The notes below the pieces were generated by a model that was not told where the DNA came from, did not search any database, and worked only from the letters and a program-made list of their open reading frames with translations. Of a DNA stretch of 31,871 nucleotides, positions 1 through 9,049 are shown in pieces. Source of the DNA: CAZKNF01 sp964554105 (GTDB taxonomy: Bacteria > Bacteroidota > Rhodothermia > Rhodothermales > VXPQ01). The stretch's first letter is position 1. Each line of letters starts with the position of its first letter. The translations under genes and the position numbers were made by a program. The DNA is taken from NCBI GenBank assembly GCA_964554105.1, contig CAZKNF010000041.1:1-31871 (forward strand). The letters run 5' to 3'.

Positions 1-2
1 AC

Positions 3-1217
3 GTCGGCATGCTCGTGATGGGCGCCGCAATGTTCAGTGATCTCGTCGGCTGGATCATCTTTTCCATTATCCTGGGGATGATGAACGCCAATGCCCCTCC
101 GGATGCGCAGATCGGCGGAGACCACGGCTCGTTCGGCGTCGGGACGACGATCGCACTCACGCTGGCCATCGTGGCATTCACGTTGACGGCCGGCCGGTGG
201 CTGGTCAATCAGAGCCTTCCGTGGATTCAATCACGCCTGAGCTGGCCGGGCGGCGTGCTCAGCTTCACTCTTGTTTTGACGCTCGCCGGCGCGGCGGCGA
301 CTGAAGCCATCGGCATCCATGCCATCTTCGGCGCCTTTCTCGTCGGCATCGCGGTAGGCGACTCGGCGCACCTGCGGTCGCAGACGCGCGCGATCCTGCA
401 CCAATTCGTCACCTACATCTTCGCACCGATCTTTTTCGTTTCGATCGGATTGGAGGCGGACTTTCTGCAGAACTTCAATTTACCGCTCGTGCTCGGCGTG
501 CTGGCCGTCGCGTTCATCGGCAAGATCGCCGGGTGCATGCTCGGCGCTCACTGGGGCGGCCTCACACGCAAGGACGGCCTGGCGATCAGTTTCGGCATGA
601 ATGCCCGCGGCGCCATGGAGATCATCCTCGGACTTTTAGCCCTGCAGTACGGCGTCATTCAGGCGGAAATGTTCGTCGCGCTCGTAGTACTCGCCCTCCT
701 CAGCTCGATCGTCAGCGGGCCCATGATGAGCCGGTATATCGATCGACCGAAGCATTGGAAGCTCGAGGACCTTCTGAATACGAAACTCTTTATACCCGAG
801 CTGCAGGCGACGACTCGAGACGATGCCATCCGAGAACTGGCGCTTGCCGTGGCCGAAGCGGGAGATCTGCCCCCGGATGTCGTCGCCCAGGCCGTGCTGG
901 ATCGTGAACGCATCATGGGCACGAGTCTGGGGGAAGAAGTCGCCGTGCCTCATGCACGCCTGGACGGCGTGGATCGACCCATCTTAGCCGTCGGTCACAG
1001 CACGGCCGGCATCGATTTCGACAGCCCTGACGGGAGGCCGGCACGCCTCGTCTTCCTGTTGTTGACCCCGGAGCATGACTTGTCGGCGCAAATTCAGATC
1101 ATGGGGCAGATCGCCCGCCTCTTCAAGGACGAGGGGGCCAGAGAGGTGCTGTATGAGAGCGATTCAATCGAAGTCGTGCGGGCCTACGTAAAGACGGAAG
1201 CCGCCCCTGTGCACTAA
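3..1217 (+). CDS. CPA2-type cation:proton antiporter fused to a PTS EIIA-like domain (5' partial)
   Basis: The reading frame is open from base 3, so the true start lies upstream of the window and this is the C-terminal part of a longer protein. Counting from the ATG at base 9, residues 1-240 are hydrophobic and match the second half of a Kef/NhaP-like antiporter, including the stretch FGMNARGAMEIILG that is typical of CPA2 exchangers. Residues about 255-400 form a soluble PTS_EIIA type 2 (fructose/nitrogen-type) domain with the phospho-acceptor His context VAVPHARLDG (His315 in this numbering). The family exchanges Na+ or K+ for H+ across the inner membrane. The EIIA domain suggests regulation by phosphorylation or by the metabolic state of the PTS, which is inference. 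There is no TrkA-N domain of the KefB/KefC kind. The stop codon overlaps the next gene's ATG (TAATG). Confidence 0.88.
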   Translation, partial: VGMLVMGAAMFSDLVGWIIFSIILGMMNANAPPDAQIGGDHGSFGVGTTIALTLAIVAFTLTAGRWLVNQSLPWIQSRLSWPGGVLSFTLVLTLAGAAATEAIGIHAIFGAFLVGIAVGDSAHLRSQTRAILHQFVTYIFAPIFFVSIGLEADFLQNFNLPLVLGVLAVAFIGKIAGCMLGAHWGGLTRKDGLAISFGMNARGAMEIILGLLALQYGVIQAEMFVALVVLALLSSIVSGPMMSRYIDRPKHWKLEDLLNTKLFIPELQATTRDDAIRELALAVAEAGDLPPDVVAQAVLDRERIMGTSLGEEVAVPHARLDGVDRPILAVGHSTAGIDFDSPDGRPARLVFLLLTPEHDLSAQIQIMGQIARLFKDEGAREVLYESDSIEVVRAYVKTEAAPVH

Positions 1218-2965
1218 TGGAAGTTATGAAGAGAATCAGATCCACATTCATAGTACTCCTGACCGTCCTGTTTGCGGGCGCAACGGGATTCGCCTGCACG
1301 CGCGTCGTGGTCCAGGATGTGGCCGTCCCACGTTCCGTGACGGCCTACAACGGAATGGTCGTTTCGGCAAAGCCCGAAGCCTCACAAGCCGGACTCGAGA
1401 TCCTCAAGCAGGGCGGCAACGGTATCGATGCAGCAGTGGCAGTCGGTTTTGCGCTCGCCGTCGTCCATCCTGCCGCCGGCAATATCGGAGGCGGCGGATT
1501 CATGGTCATCCGCTTCGCCGACGGTGAGACGACGACCGTCGATTACCGCGAGAAGGCCCCGGCCGCCGCGACGGGAACCATGTATCTGGATGCTTCCGGC
1601 GATCCGATCTCCGATCTCAGTAGAGAAGGTCACCTGGCTTCCGGCGTGCCCGGCTCTCCGGCCGGACTGATCCTCGCCCACGAACGGTACGGCAAACTCT
1701 CTCTGGAAGACGTTATGGCCCCGGCTATTCGTCTGGCTGACGAGGGATTTCGTCTCAGCCGCGGTAATGCGGCGGGATTCAACCGGCGCTACCGCGTATG
1801 GTCCCAGTTCGAGGGTACCAGAAAGTACTTCACGAAAGGATCACCGGATCGGCAGTATCAGGAGGGCGAGCTCTTCACACAGAAGGATCTTGCGGATGTC
1901 CTTCGCAGGATACGCGACAGAGGACATGATGGATTTTACCGCGGCCGGACGGCAGAGTTGATCGCGGCAGAGATGGAGCGCGGCGGCGGACTCATCACCC
2001 TGGAAGATCTTGCGGCCTATGAAGCAGTCGAGAGGGAGCCCCTTACCGGTACCTACCGCGAACACAAAATAATCTCCATGCCGCCGCCATCCTCCGGTGG
2101 CGTAGCGGTCATCCAGCTCTTGAACGCCGTCGAGCCGTACGACATCCGCGGGATGGGGTACCATTCGAGTTCGACCGTCCATCTGATGGGCGAGGCTATG
2201 CGGCGCGTCTATGCTGACCGCGCCCAATGGTTAGGGGATCCTGACTACTTTGACGTACCCGCAGAGGCCCTCATCGAAAAAGAATACATGCGCGAACGGA
2301 TGTCCGATTTCGATCCGTACGAGGCGGACAGCAGCGCGGAAGTCGAGCACGGCGATCCCCTTGCGATGGAGTCTACTGAGACAACCCACTATTCCGTGGT
2401 GGATTCCGAGGGCAATGCGGTGAGCGTCACGACCACCATCAACGGGAGCTACGGCTCCGACGTGGTCGTCGACGGCGCCGGGTTCTTTTTGAACAACGAA
2501 ATGGACGACTTCGCGGCGAAGCCCGGTGTGCCGAACATGTTCGGACTCCTCGGATCCGAGGCGAATGCGATCGAGCCGGGCAAGCGCATGCTCTCGTCCA
2601 TGTCGCCGACGATCCTGGAGGATCCCGAGGGACGGCTCTTCATGGTGATCGGATCGCCGGGCGGCGGGCGCATCATCACGATCGTATTCCAGGTGATCAT
2701 GAACGTCATCGATCACGGAATGGACATCCAGGAAGCCGTCAATGCGCGGCGAGTGCACCACCAATGGCAGCCGGATCACCTCTCGTACGAGGAGCTCGCG
2801 CTTCCGGAGGACGTCCGGCGAAATCTGATCAGCCGAGGATGGGAACTCGATGAGCGTGGACGCTGGGGACGGGCCGACGGCATCACGGTGCACCAGGTTG
2901 AAGACGGCGTGCTGCTGCGGGGAGGCGCCGACCCGCGCGGCGAAGATGTGGCGATCGGGTTCTAG
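1217..2965 (+). CDS. ggt: gamma-glutamyltranspeptidase / glutathione hydrolase
   Basis: This 582-residue protein has the full family length. It is a self-cleaving N-terminal nucleophile hydrolase that removes or transfers the gamma-glutamyl group of glutathione and related peptides, outside the cytoplasm. Residues about 5-27 form an export signal, with a Cys at 27 in an imperfect lipobox (TGFAC), so it could be a lipoprotein. The small subunit should begin at Thr389 in TTHYSVVD (codon at 2381), the autoprocessing and catalytic threonine. The downstream motifs NNEMDDF, MLSSMSPTI and GSPGGGRIIT are all present. The ATG at 1217 overlaps the upstream antiporter stop by one base; an alternative ATG at 1226 would also work. 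This overlap suggests translational coupling to the antiporter. The stop TAG (2963-2965) touches the stop of convergent purF. Confidence 0.95.
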   Translation: MEVMKRIRSTFIVLLTVLFAGATGFACTRVVVQDVAVPRSVTAYNGMVVSAKPEASQAGLEILKQGGNGIDAAVAVGFALAVVHPAAGNIGGGGFMVIRFADGETTTVDYREKAPAAATGTMYLDASGDPISDLSREGHLASGVPGSPAGLILAHERYGKLSLEDVMAPAIRLADEGFRLSRGNAAGFNRRYRVWSQFEGTRKYFTKGSPDRQYQEGELFTQKDLADVLRRIRDRGHDGFYRGRTAELIAAEMERGGGLITLEDLAAYEAVEREPLTGTYREHKIISMPPPSSGGVAVIQLLNAVEPYDIRGMGYHSSSTVHLMGEAMRRVYADRAQWLGDPDYFDVPAEALIEKEYMRERMSDFDPYEADSSAEVEHGDPLAMESTETTHYSVVDSEGNAVSVTTTINGSYGSDVVVDGAGFFLNNEMDDFAAKPGVPNMFGLLGSEANAIEPGKRMLSSMSPTILEDPEGRLFMVIGSPGGGRIITIVFQVIMNVIDHGMDIQEAVNARRVHHQWQPDHLSYEELALPEDVRRNLISRGWELDERGRWGRADGITVHQVEDGVLLRGGADPRGEDVAIGF

Positions 2966-4465
2966 CTACCACTCATTCTCTTCCTTCTTCACGCCTATCT
3001 CCACCGGGACGGGGTAGTTGGCCGTGAAGCAGGCGTTGCAATAGCCGAGGGGGCTGTCGTTGGCGGCACGAACCGCCTTCATCAGACCGTCGTCCGACAG
3101 GTACGCGAGCGAATCGACGCCAAGCCAATCCGCCATTTCCTTCTCGGAATCGAACTGGTTGGCAAAAAGCTCGTCGTAGCTCGGGAAGTCCATCCCGTAG
3201 TAGCAAGGGCTGATCACTTTCGGTGAGGCAACACGAAAGTGCACTTCCTTCGCTCCGGCGCTGCGAATCATACCGACGATGTACCGAGCCGTCGTTCCGC
3301 GAACTATAGAGTCGTCGACGATCACCACGATGCGGTCCTTCAACGCGCCTTCGACCGTGTTGAATTTGGATCGGACCTTCATCTCGCGTTTGTCCTGCCC
3401 CGGCGAGATGAACGTGCGACCGACGTAATGATTACGGATGAGGCCGATCTCGAATTTGCATGGAAATCCAAGCTTCAGGCATTCGCTTACGTAGCCGAGC
3501 GCGCTGGTGTTGGATGAGTCGGGAACGGAAATGACGATGGGCCTCTTTTCACCCTCTGCGGCCCTGGGTACCGGTGATTCGTGCGCGAGCTGTTTACCGA
3601 TTTTGCGCCGGACTTTGTCGACCATCTCGCCGTAGATCTTCGAATCGGGCCGGGAGAAGTACACATACTCGAAGACGCACTGGCTGACACCGAAACGCTG
3701 TTGCAGCTGATAACTCTGGAAGTCCCCGGTCTGACAGCCCTTCCGGTCGATGACGAGGATTTCGCCGGGTTGGATGTCTCGGATGTACTCGGCGCCGAGC
3801 AGGTCGAATGCACAGGTCTCGCTCGCGACGCAGTACGCCGGGCCGCCTGGCTGATTTTCGTCCCCCAGTCGCCCGAGCGCCAGCGGCCTGAAGCCGTTCG
3901 GGTCGCGAATCGCGATCAGACTTTCATCCGTCAGCATCACCAGAGAGAATGCACCTTCGACTTGCGTGAGCGCATCGATGATCTGATCCGTCTGCTTTTT
4001 CCGGCGGCTCTGGGCGATCAGATGGAGGATGAGCTCCGTATCGGTCGTGGTCTGAAAGAGCGTCCCGCGCTCGCTGAAGGATTGCCGCAGCTCACGCGCA
4101 TTCGACAGATTCCCGTTATGCGCGATCGCCAGATTCTTGTCCTTGTAATGGACCACCAGCGGCTGAATGTTCGCCTTGTTCTTAGACGAACCGCTGGTTG
4201 AGTACCGGTTGTGCCCGATGCCCGCATCCCCCATCAGCTTCGACTCGAAGAGCGACGGATCGCTGTACACGTCGAGCACATGTCCGTGATCGCGGTGGGC
4301 CGGCATCACAGGACGCTTCTTGCTTTCGTCGTAGGTAGACGTCACGATCCCGGACGACTCCTGTCCACGATGCTGGAGCGCGTGGAGACCATAATAGATC
4401 TTCCGGGCGGCATCGGGGGCGTTGTAGATACCGAAAATGCCGCAGTATTCCTTGATCCGTCGCAT
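2966..4465 (-). CDS. purF: amidophosphoribosyltransferase (glutamine PRPP amidotransferase)
   Basis: This 499-residue cytoplasmic enzyme catalyses the first committed step of purine synthesis, making phosphoribosylamine from PRPP and glutamine. The N-terminal class II glutaminase domain begins after a seven-residue propeptide, with nucleophile Cys8 in the context YCGIFGI. HRGQESSG and HNGNL are further glutaminase signatures. The C-terminal phosphoribosyltransferase domain has the PRPP loop VIVDDSIVRGTT (about 381-392). Cysteines 263, 421, 476 and 479 correspond to the four ligands of the structural 4Fe-4S cluster in the Bacillus-type enzyme, with the same 55- and 3-residue spacing, so this should be an oxygen-sensitive Fe-S form with a processed propeptide. 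No other purine gene is adjacent. Its 3' end abuts ggt with no spacer. Confidence 0.96.
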   Translation of the reverse strand: MRRIKEYCGIFGIYNAPDAARKIYYGLHALQHRGQESSGIVTSTYDESKKRPVMPAHRDHGHVLDVYSDPSLFESKLMGDAGIGHNRYSTSGSSKNKANIQPLVVHYKDKNLAIAHNGNLSNARELRQSFSERGTLFQTTTDTELILHLIAQSRRKKQTDQIIDALTQVEGAFSLVMLTDESLIAIRDPNGFRPLALGRLGDENQPGGPAYCVASETCAFDLLGAEYIRDIQPGEILVIDRKGCQTGDFQSYQLQQRFGVSQCVFEYVYFSRPDSKIYGEMVDKVRRKIGKQLAHESPVPRAAEGEKRPIVISVPDSSNTSALGYVSECLKLGFPCKFEIGLIRNHYVGRTFISPGQDKREMKVRSKFNTVEGALKDRIVVIVDDSIVRGTTARYIVGMIRSAGAKEVHFRVASPKVISPCYYGMDFPSYDELFANQFDSEKEMADWLGVDSLAYLSDDGLMKAVRAANDSPLGYCNACFTANYPVPVEIGVKKEENEW

Positions 4466-4576
4466 CAGGTCGTAACTTCTGGTTTCAGAACCATTTAAGG
4501 CAGGTAATTACGCTGCAAACTCTATACCGCAAGACACGATGCCCTGATCGTTCATCCTTGCGAGCAGTCATAGTCA
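4466..4576. other. purF upstream spacer
   Basis: This 111-bp stretch lies between the end of the YfiM-like gene and the purF start, and must carry the purF leader if purF has its own promoter. I see no convincing Shine-Dalgarno sequence, purine riboswitch fold or clear promoter boxes. Confidence 0.4.
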
Positions 4577-5206
4577 TCAGAGTAGAATGATTCCTGCTGC
4601 GAGGAGTATTCCGACGCCGTCGGCCACGAGGTCGCGGTAACTGAACGTGCGGTGTGGCCCGATGTGACGATCGTACAGTTCTTTCGAAAGGCCGAGGGCT
4701 GCGCTCGTGCCGATAGAGAGGGGGAGGGCCTGTGCTTCGGAGAATCTTCCTTTGTTCACAGCCACGTACTGGGTACCGAGCGTCCAGAGAAAACTGAAGG
4801 TGACGTGCTGGACCTTGTCGAATCCGAGCCACCGGTCTTCAGCCTGTCGATAAAACGGGTCGCCGTAATGCGCGGTTTCGCGTAAAAACCTCTGGGCGGC
4901 AGATCCGCCCGACATAGTGCGAAATTCACGCTCGGCATCTTGTGGACGGTGAAAAGTACGCCGGTTATAAACACGCCTGCCATAGATGGCGACCGAACGA
5001 ATCTCGGATGCACTCATCGCGCCGGGCAGGTTGGCCGTTCGCACAGCGCCGCATGGCACGGCCGTGATCCGGCAAGCTGCCGTCTCGATGTCGGTACGAT
5101 GGCTTTGCCCGAATCCATCGACGAGTCGTTGCGCCTCGTCGGCTTCAGCGAACACGCCGTCCGGCAGCCACACGATCAAGAGTATGAAGAAGAGAAATCT
5201 CCTCAC
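4577..5206 (-). CDS. YfiM-like (DUF2279) exported or membrane protein
   Basis: This 209-residue protein has an N-terminal signal peptide ending near VFA-EA (about residues 1-20). The C-terminal half (about 120-209) carries the DUF2279/YfiM pattern: GFDKVQHVTFSF, then GLSKELYDRH, then SYRDLVADGVGILLA. The family consists of small envelope proteins of unknown function with weakly hydrophobic segments. The start is a GTG at 5206 that overlaps the TGA of the upstream CorC-type gene in a GTGA junction, so the two are very likely co-transcribed and translationally coupled. The segment from about residue 22 to 115 shows no domain that I recognise. The DUF2279 assignment rests on motif similarity, and no biochemical role can be given. 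Confidence 0.72.
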   Translation of the reverse strand: MRRFLFFILLIVWLPDGVFAEADEAQRLVDGFGQSHRTDIETAACRITAVPCGAVRTANLPGAMSASEIRSVAIYGRRVYNRRTFHRPQDAEREFRTMSGGSAAQRFLRETAHYGDPFYRQAEDRWLGFDKVQHVTFSFLWTLGTQYVAVNKGRFSEAQALPLSIGTSAALGLSKELYDRHIGPHRTFSYRDLVADGVGILLAAGIILL

Positions 5207-6627
5207 TCTCTCGGCTGCTGTTCGCTCGCGTGCTCGACGCCATCCACCTCTTGCAGCGCAGACGGCGGTTCAACCGATACGAGTACCTGCCCGATGCGGT
5301 GATTTTCGACCGCCTCGACCCGGATCTTAAGCGAATCGAACTCGATTTCGTCTCCCTCCTGAGGGATGCTGCCTGTAAGGTGGAATATGAGCCCGCCAAG
5401 CGTTTCGAAGTCGTACGTCTCGGTATCTAACTCGATGCCGACGAGCTCGTTGACGTCGTCGAGATTGATCCGTGCATCGAACCGATAGGTCGATTCGTCC
5501 ACGCGCTCGTAAAGCTCTTCCTCGGTTTCGTCGTGTTCGTCGCGTATTTCCCCGACGATTTCTTCGAGCACGTCTTCCAACGTGACGAGTCCGGCCGTTC
5601 CGCCGTATTCGTCCACGACGATCGCGATGTGCGTCTTCTTCGTCTGAAAATCCTTCAGGAGATCGCCCAGCTTCTTGCCCATCGGCACGAAGATGGCAGG
5701 GCGCGCGATGCGGGTCCAGTCCAGCCTCGCCGAACCTTCCCTTCGGTTCATATGATGGAGCAGATCTTTGGCATAGATGATGCCGAGTATGTTGTCGAGG
5801 TGATCGACATAGAGCGGCATCCTCGAGTGCCCGCTCTCCCGGATCAACGCGAGCGTCTCTTCGAGCGTCGACGTAACCGGCAGCGACACGATGTCGAGCC
5901 GGCTCACCATGATCTCACGCACGGACGTCTCGCCGAACTCGACGATGGAATAGATTAACTCGCGCTCCTCTTCCTCGAGCGTGCCGTGGGATTCGCCGAC
6001 GTCGGCGAGCACGCGGAGGTCTTCTGAGGACAGCCGACGACTGGACGACGTCATCCGCGCCTGCATGAGCCGGGTCGATTTCGCCAACAGGTTCGAAATT
6101 GGGTAGAGCACGCGGTGCAAAATCATCAACAATCCGGAGGTCGTCCGTGCGAACCGCGTCGCGTGTCTCGCCGCGAGCAGCTTCGGTGAAAGCTCACTCA
6201 TCACGATCAAGACGAACGTGATCACGAGCACCTCGACAACCAGCGTCAGCGTCAGATTCCAGTTCTGCGCCGATGCCACGGCCGCCGTCAGCATGGCGGC
6301 GAGAACGGCCGTCGCCACGTTCACCAGCGTATTCAGGACGAGCAGGGAGATGAGAAGCTGTCGCGGGCGTTCGAGGAGCCTGATCACTCGCATGCTTGCC
6401 CGGTCCGCCCGTTCTGCCAGTGCTTCTCGCTTCGATCCGGACAGGGAGAAAAGCGCAACCTGCGATCCGGAAAAGAGCGCGGAGAGAACCAGAAGAACCA
6501 GCAGGGTTAGAATTCCGCCTATAACGAAGCCGCTTGTGAGCGGGGCGGCGGTATGTTGAAGCAGGAGTTGAGGAAGAAATAACGGAGCAGAGTCGAGGTC
6601 CAATGTAGGTGAGGTCGATCCCTCCAT
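5203..6627 (-). CDS. DUF21/CBS-pair/CorC_HlyC membrane protein (CNNM, GldE-like)
   Basis: I chose the ATG at 6625-6627, giving 474 residues; an in-frame TTG at 6666 would add 13 residues without signal character. An N-terminal DUF21 (CNNM) membrane domain covers about residues 30-190, including the signature VMSELSPKLLA. It is followed by a tandem CBS pair (VREIMVSRLDIVSLP; HSRMPLYVDHLDNILGIIYAKDLL; IAIVVDEYGGTAGLVTLEDVLEEIVGEI) and a C-terminal CorC_HlyC transporter-associated domain (about 390-465). Relatives are linked to Mg2+/Co2+ efflux. In Bacteroidota the same architecture is called GldE, a gliding and secretion accessory protein; no gldD lies next to it here, so I do not assign that name. 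The stop overlaps the next gene's GTG start. Confidence 0.9.
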   Translation of the reverse strand: MEGSTSPTLDLDSAPLFLPQLLLQHTAAPLTSGFVIGGILTLLVLLVLSALFSGSQVALFSLSGSKREALAERADRASMRVIRLLERPRQLLISLLVLNTLVNVATAVLAAMLTAAVASAQNWNLTLTLVVEVLVITFVLIVMSELSPKLLAARHATRFARTTSGLLMILHRVLYPISNLLAKSTRLMQARMTSSSRRLSSEDLRVLADVGESHGTLEEEERELIYSIVEFGETSVREIMVSRLDIVSLPVTSTLEETLALIRESGHSRMPLYVDHLDNILGIIYAKDLLHHMNRREGSARLDWTRIARPAIFVPMGKKLGDLLKDFQTKKTHIAIVVDEYGGTAGLVTLEDVLEEIVGEIRDEHDETEEELYERVDESTYRFDARINLDDVNELVGIELDTETYDFETLGGLIFHLTGSIPQEGDEIEFDSLKIRVEAVENHRIGQVLVSVEPPSALQEVDGVEHASEQQPRE

Positions 6628-6667
6628 TTGTGATACGGACAGGCGACCGGCAGTGCACGAAGACAAT

Positions 6668-6690
6668 GCGCACCGGCCGGTCAGGTGCGC
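6668..6690. other. Inverted repeat upstream of the CorC-type gene
   Basis: GCGCACC (6668-6674) and GGTGCGC (6684-6690) can form a 7-bp stem with a 9-nt loop, and the palindrome ACCGGCCGGT (6672-6681) lies within it. It sits between the NSS transporter and the CorC-type gene. No U tract follows on the minus strand, so it is not a standard intrinsic terminator. Confidence 0.35.
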
Positions 6691-6768
6691 AACGCCGGTC
6701 TTCTCGAGAGGGTTCCGCTGTGATGCATTACACCGGCCCGGTTCAGCAGGCAGCGTGATGCGCCCAAC

Positions 6769-8136
6769 TTAGCCGCCGAGTATCGTTCTGATGTTCAGCA
6801 AGACGTAAAAGATGAAGATCGGACAGACATACTTGATGAAGAATGACCACACGCGCTGACCCGTGGCCGAAAGATTGCTCCCCTCGCGGATTTCCGCGGC
6901 GGCATTCTTTGCGCCCCAGATCCATCCGACAAAAATGCTGATGAGCAGCGCACCGAAAGCGAGCGAAATGTTGCCCCATATGGCATCCATTACGCTCAAA
7001 TAGTCCGTTTGACCAAAAAAACCACCCTCCCCGAGAAGCCACGTCATATCGCTCAGCCGCTCCGAGGCGCCGGCCGAAAGCGCGGAAGGCAGCCCGATTG
7101 CGAAGGTCACCAGTCCGATGATCCACACCGATTTTTTGCGGGTCCACGACGTCTCGTCGACGAAGAATGAAACGACCACCTCGAGCAGAGATACCGTGGA
7201 GGTAAGTGCGGCAATGGACAGCAGGATAAAAAACATGATGCTCATCAAAGTCCCAAGGGGCATCGCGTCGAAAACCCCGGGAAGCACGTCGAAGATCAGC
7301 GCGGGTCCGCTGGCGGGATCGCCGCCAAGAGCAAAAACCGCCGGGAAAATCATGAGCCCGGCCAGCAGCGCGATCATCGTGTCGAAAATGGCGACGAAAC
7401 CGCCGGCGACGAGAATATTCTCCCTCTTTGGCAGATAGGAGCCGTATGTAATCATCGCCCCCATACCCAGACTGAGCGAGAAAAACGCCTGCCCGAGTGC
7501 GGCGAGCATCACCTCACCGTCTACTTTCGAAAAATCAGGCTTCAGGTAAAACTCCAGGCCTGCGCCGGCTCCAGGAAGGGTCACCGAACGGATGATGATC
7601 ACGAACATCAACACGAGCAGCACCGGCATCAGCACCTTCGCCCATCGTTCGATTCCGTGCTCGACCCCGCCGAGCACCACCATGATCGTGAGCAGCATGA
7701 ACACGCCAAACAGTGGAATGACAATCGCGGGGGTCGCGATGAAGACGCCGAATTCCGTGGCCGGACTGAATATGCCTTTGAAAATGTAGCCGAAAGCCCA
7801 ACCGGCGATGACCCCGTAATAGCTCAGAATGAATACACCGGTCAGCACGCAAAGCCCGCCGACGAGCGTCCACGGCGTATTTGCCTTTATCGCCTTGATC
7901 GCGCCGACGGGATTCCTCTGGCTGTTCCGTCCGAGCGTCAATTCCGCGAACAGGTACGGCAGGCAGATGAGCAGGATGCAGAATAAATAGATCACGACGA
8001 ATGCCGCGCCGCCGCTCTGTCCCGTCACGTAGGGGAACCGCCAGATGTTGCCCAGGCCGATCGCTGAGCCCGCGGCCGCCAGTACGAAGCCGAGTTTCGA
8101 GGTCCACTCGCCGCGGTCTGCCGGAGAAATCGCCAT
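6769..8136 (-). CDS. NSS family sodium-dependent symporter (LeuT/MhsT-like)
   Basis: This 455-residue inner-membrane protein has about 11-12 hydrophobic segments. The N-terminal signature LAAAGSAIGLGNIWRFPY forms the unwound TM1 Na+/substrate site typical of the neurotransmitter:sodium symporter family. GMGAMITYGSYLP, characteristic of bacterial NSS members in TM6, is also present. The family couples Na+ entry to uptake of amino acids or related amines; the substrate cannot be read from the sequence. The length and segment count fit the shorter bacterial branch (Tyt1/MhsT-like) better than the longer eukaryotic transporters. The creatininase-family hydrolase lies upstream on the same strand with a 107-nt spacer. 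A shared amine substrate is possible but unproven. Confidence 0.93.
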   Translation of the reverse strand: MAISPADRGEWTSKLGFVLAAAGSAIGLGNIWRFPYVTGQSGGAAFVVIYLFCILLICLPYLFAELTLGRNSQRNPVGAIKAIKANTPWTLVGGLCVLTGVFILSYYGVIAGWAFGYIFKGIFSPATEFGVFIATPAIVIPLFGVFMLLTIMVVLGGVEHGIERWAKVLMPVLLVLMFVIIIRSVTLPGAGAGLEFYLKPDFSKVDGEVMLAALGQAFFSLSLGMGAMITYGSYLPKRENILVAGGFVAIFDTMIALLAGLMIFPAVFALGGDPASGPALIFDVLPGVFDAMPLGTLMSIMFFILLSIAALTSTVSLLEVVVSFFVDETSWTRKKSVWIIGLVTFAIGLPSALSAGASERLSDMTWLLGEGGFFGQTDYLSVMDAIWGNISLAFGALLISIFVGWIWGAKNAAAEIREGSNLSATGQRVWSFFIKYVCPIFIFYVLLNIRTILGG

Positions 8137-8243
8137 GGAGAAGGATGTGATGAATGGTGCAGGCTGTGAGGGAGGCCCGAAGTTATAGATTTGCGCGTCG
8201 AAATTCGATAAGAATGTGCTTCCGTCCGGCCGGGTTCTCCGCG

Positions 8244-9011
8244 TTATCCATACAGATCATCCAGATCTGCGGCCGCCAGATCCACATAGAACGAAGCGAT
8301 TTTCTCCGTCACATCCTTCAGGTACCGAGCGCCTTTCTCTGCAGTCGACGCATACGGATTCCCGACCCCGGTGCTTTCGGTCACCTCGCTCCAGTCCCGC
8401 TCCGTCCAGGCCCATCCCTCGCGCAGCGCCTTGATCTTGAATTTCCGATCTGCACCGTCGCCCGCCTCCTCGAGCGGTAAGACCAGATCGGGCGCGATCT
8501 GCATCATGACGCTGGTCTCCATCTCGCCTGCATGGTCACCGGGCTCGTCGAAATAATCCGCATTGTTCAGAACGCGGTACCAGTTGACCTGTGAAATCAA
8601 GGAGCCGGGATGCAGAGCCTGCGTCTCCCGAATCATCTGCTTGAAGTCATTGCCGCCGTGACCGTTGAGCACCACGAGCTTGTAAATGCCGTTGGACGTC
8701 AGGGCATCAACAACGTCGTTCAGAATCGCCGCCTGCGTGCTCGGATACAGATTGATGTCGAGCTTGATGTCGAGCTGGCCCGTATTTACGCCGAAGGGCA
8801 CGGTTGGAAGCGCAACGACCCGCGCACCTTGCTCCCACGCGATCCGTGCCGACTCCGCGGCGATGTAGTCGCACTCGGCAACATCGGTGCTGTAAGGAAG
8901 ATGATAATTGTGCGCCTCCGTAGCACCCCACGGAAGCACGGCGACGTCGTAATCGGTTTCCTTTACGGTTTTCCAGTTGGATTCTGCAAGCACATAAGGA
9001 CGTGGAGACAT
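8244..9011 (-). CDS. creatininase-family amidohydrolase
   Basis: This 255-residue protein has the length and motifs of the creatininase superfamily, cytoplasmic metal-dependent hydrolases of cyclic amides, formamides and related C-N bonds. The putative metal ligands are visible: Glu32 and His34 in ATEAHNYHLP, Asp43 in STDV, His118 in the NGHGGND loop, and Glu163/Glu165 in DHAGEMETS. The family includes creatininase, MftE and ArfB-type enzymes, and the sequence does not single out one. No mycofactocin, riboflavin or creatine genes are nearby, so the substrate is unknown. The gene lies between two minus-strand genes. The ssb terminator at 9070-9104 separates it from the ssb transcript, so it likely has its own promoter in 9012-9069. 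Confidence 0.88.
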   Translation of the reverse strand: MSPRPYVLAESNWKTVKETDYDVAVLPWGATEAHNYHLPYSTDVAECDYIAAESARIAWEQGARVVALPTVPFGVNTGQLDIKLDINLYPSTQAAILNDVVDALTSNGIYKLVVLNGHGGNDFKQMIRETQALHPGSLISQVNWYRVLNNADYFDEPGDHAGEMETSVMMQIAPDLVLPLEEAGDGADRKFKIKALREGWAWTERDWSEVTESTGVGNPYASTAEKGARYLKDVTEKIASFYVDLAAADLDDLYG

Positions 9012-9049
9012 ACGTTTCCCGGGTGACTGATTGTTGAGATGACAACGAT

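Noticed and set aside
6668..6690. Terminator for the NSS symporter gene
   Set aside because: The hairpin is convincing, but no U-rich stretch follows on the minus strand, so it is recorded only as an inverted repeat.
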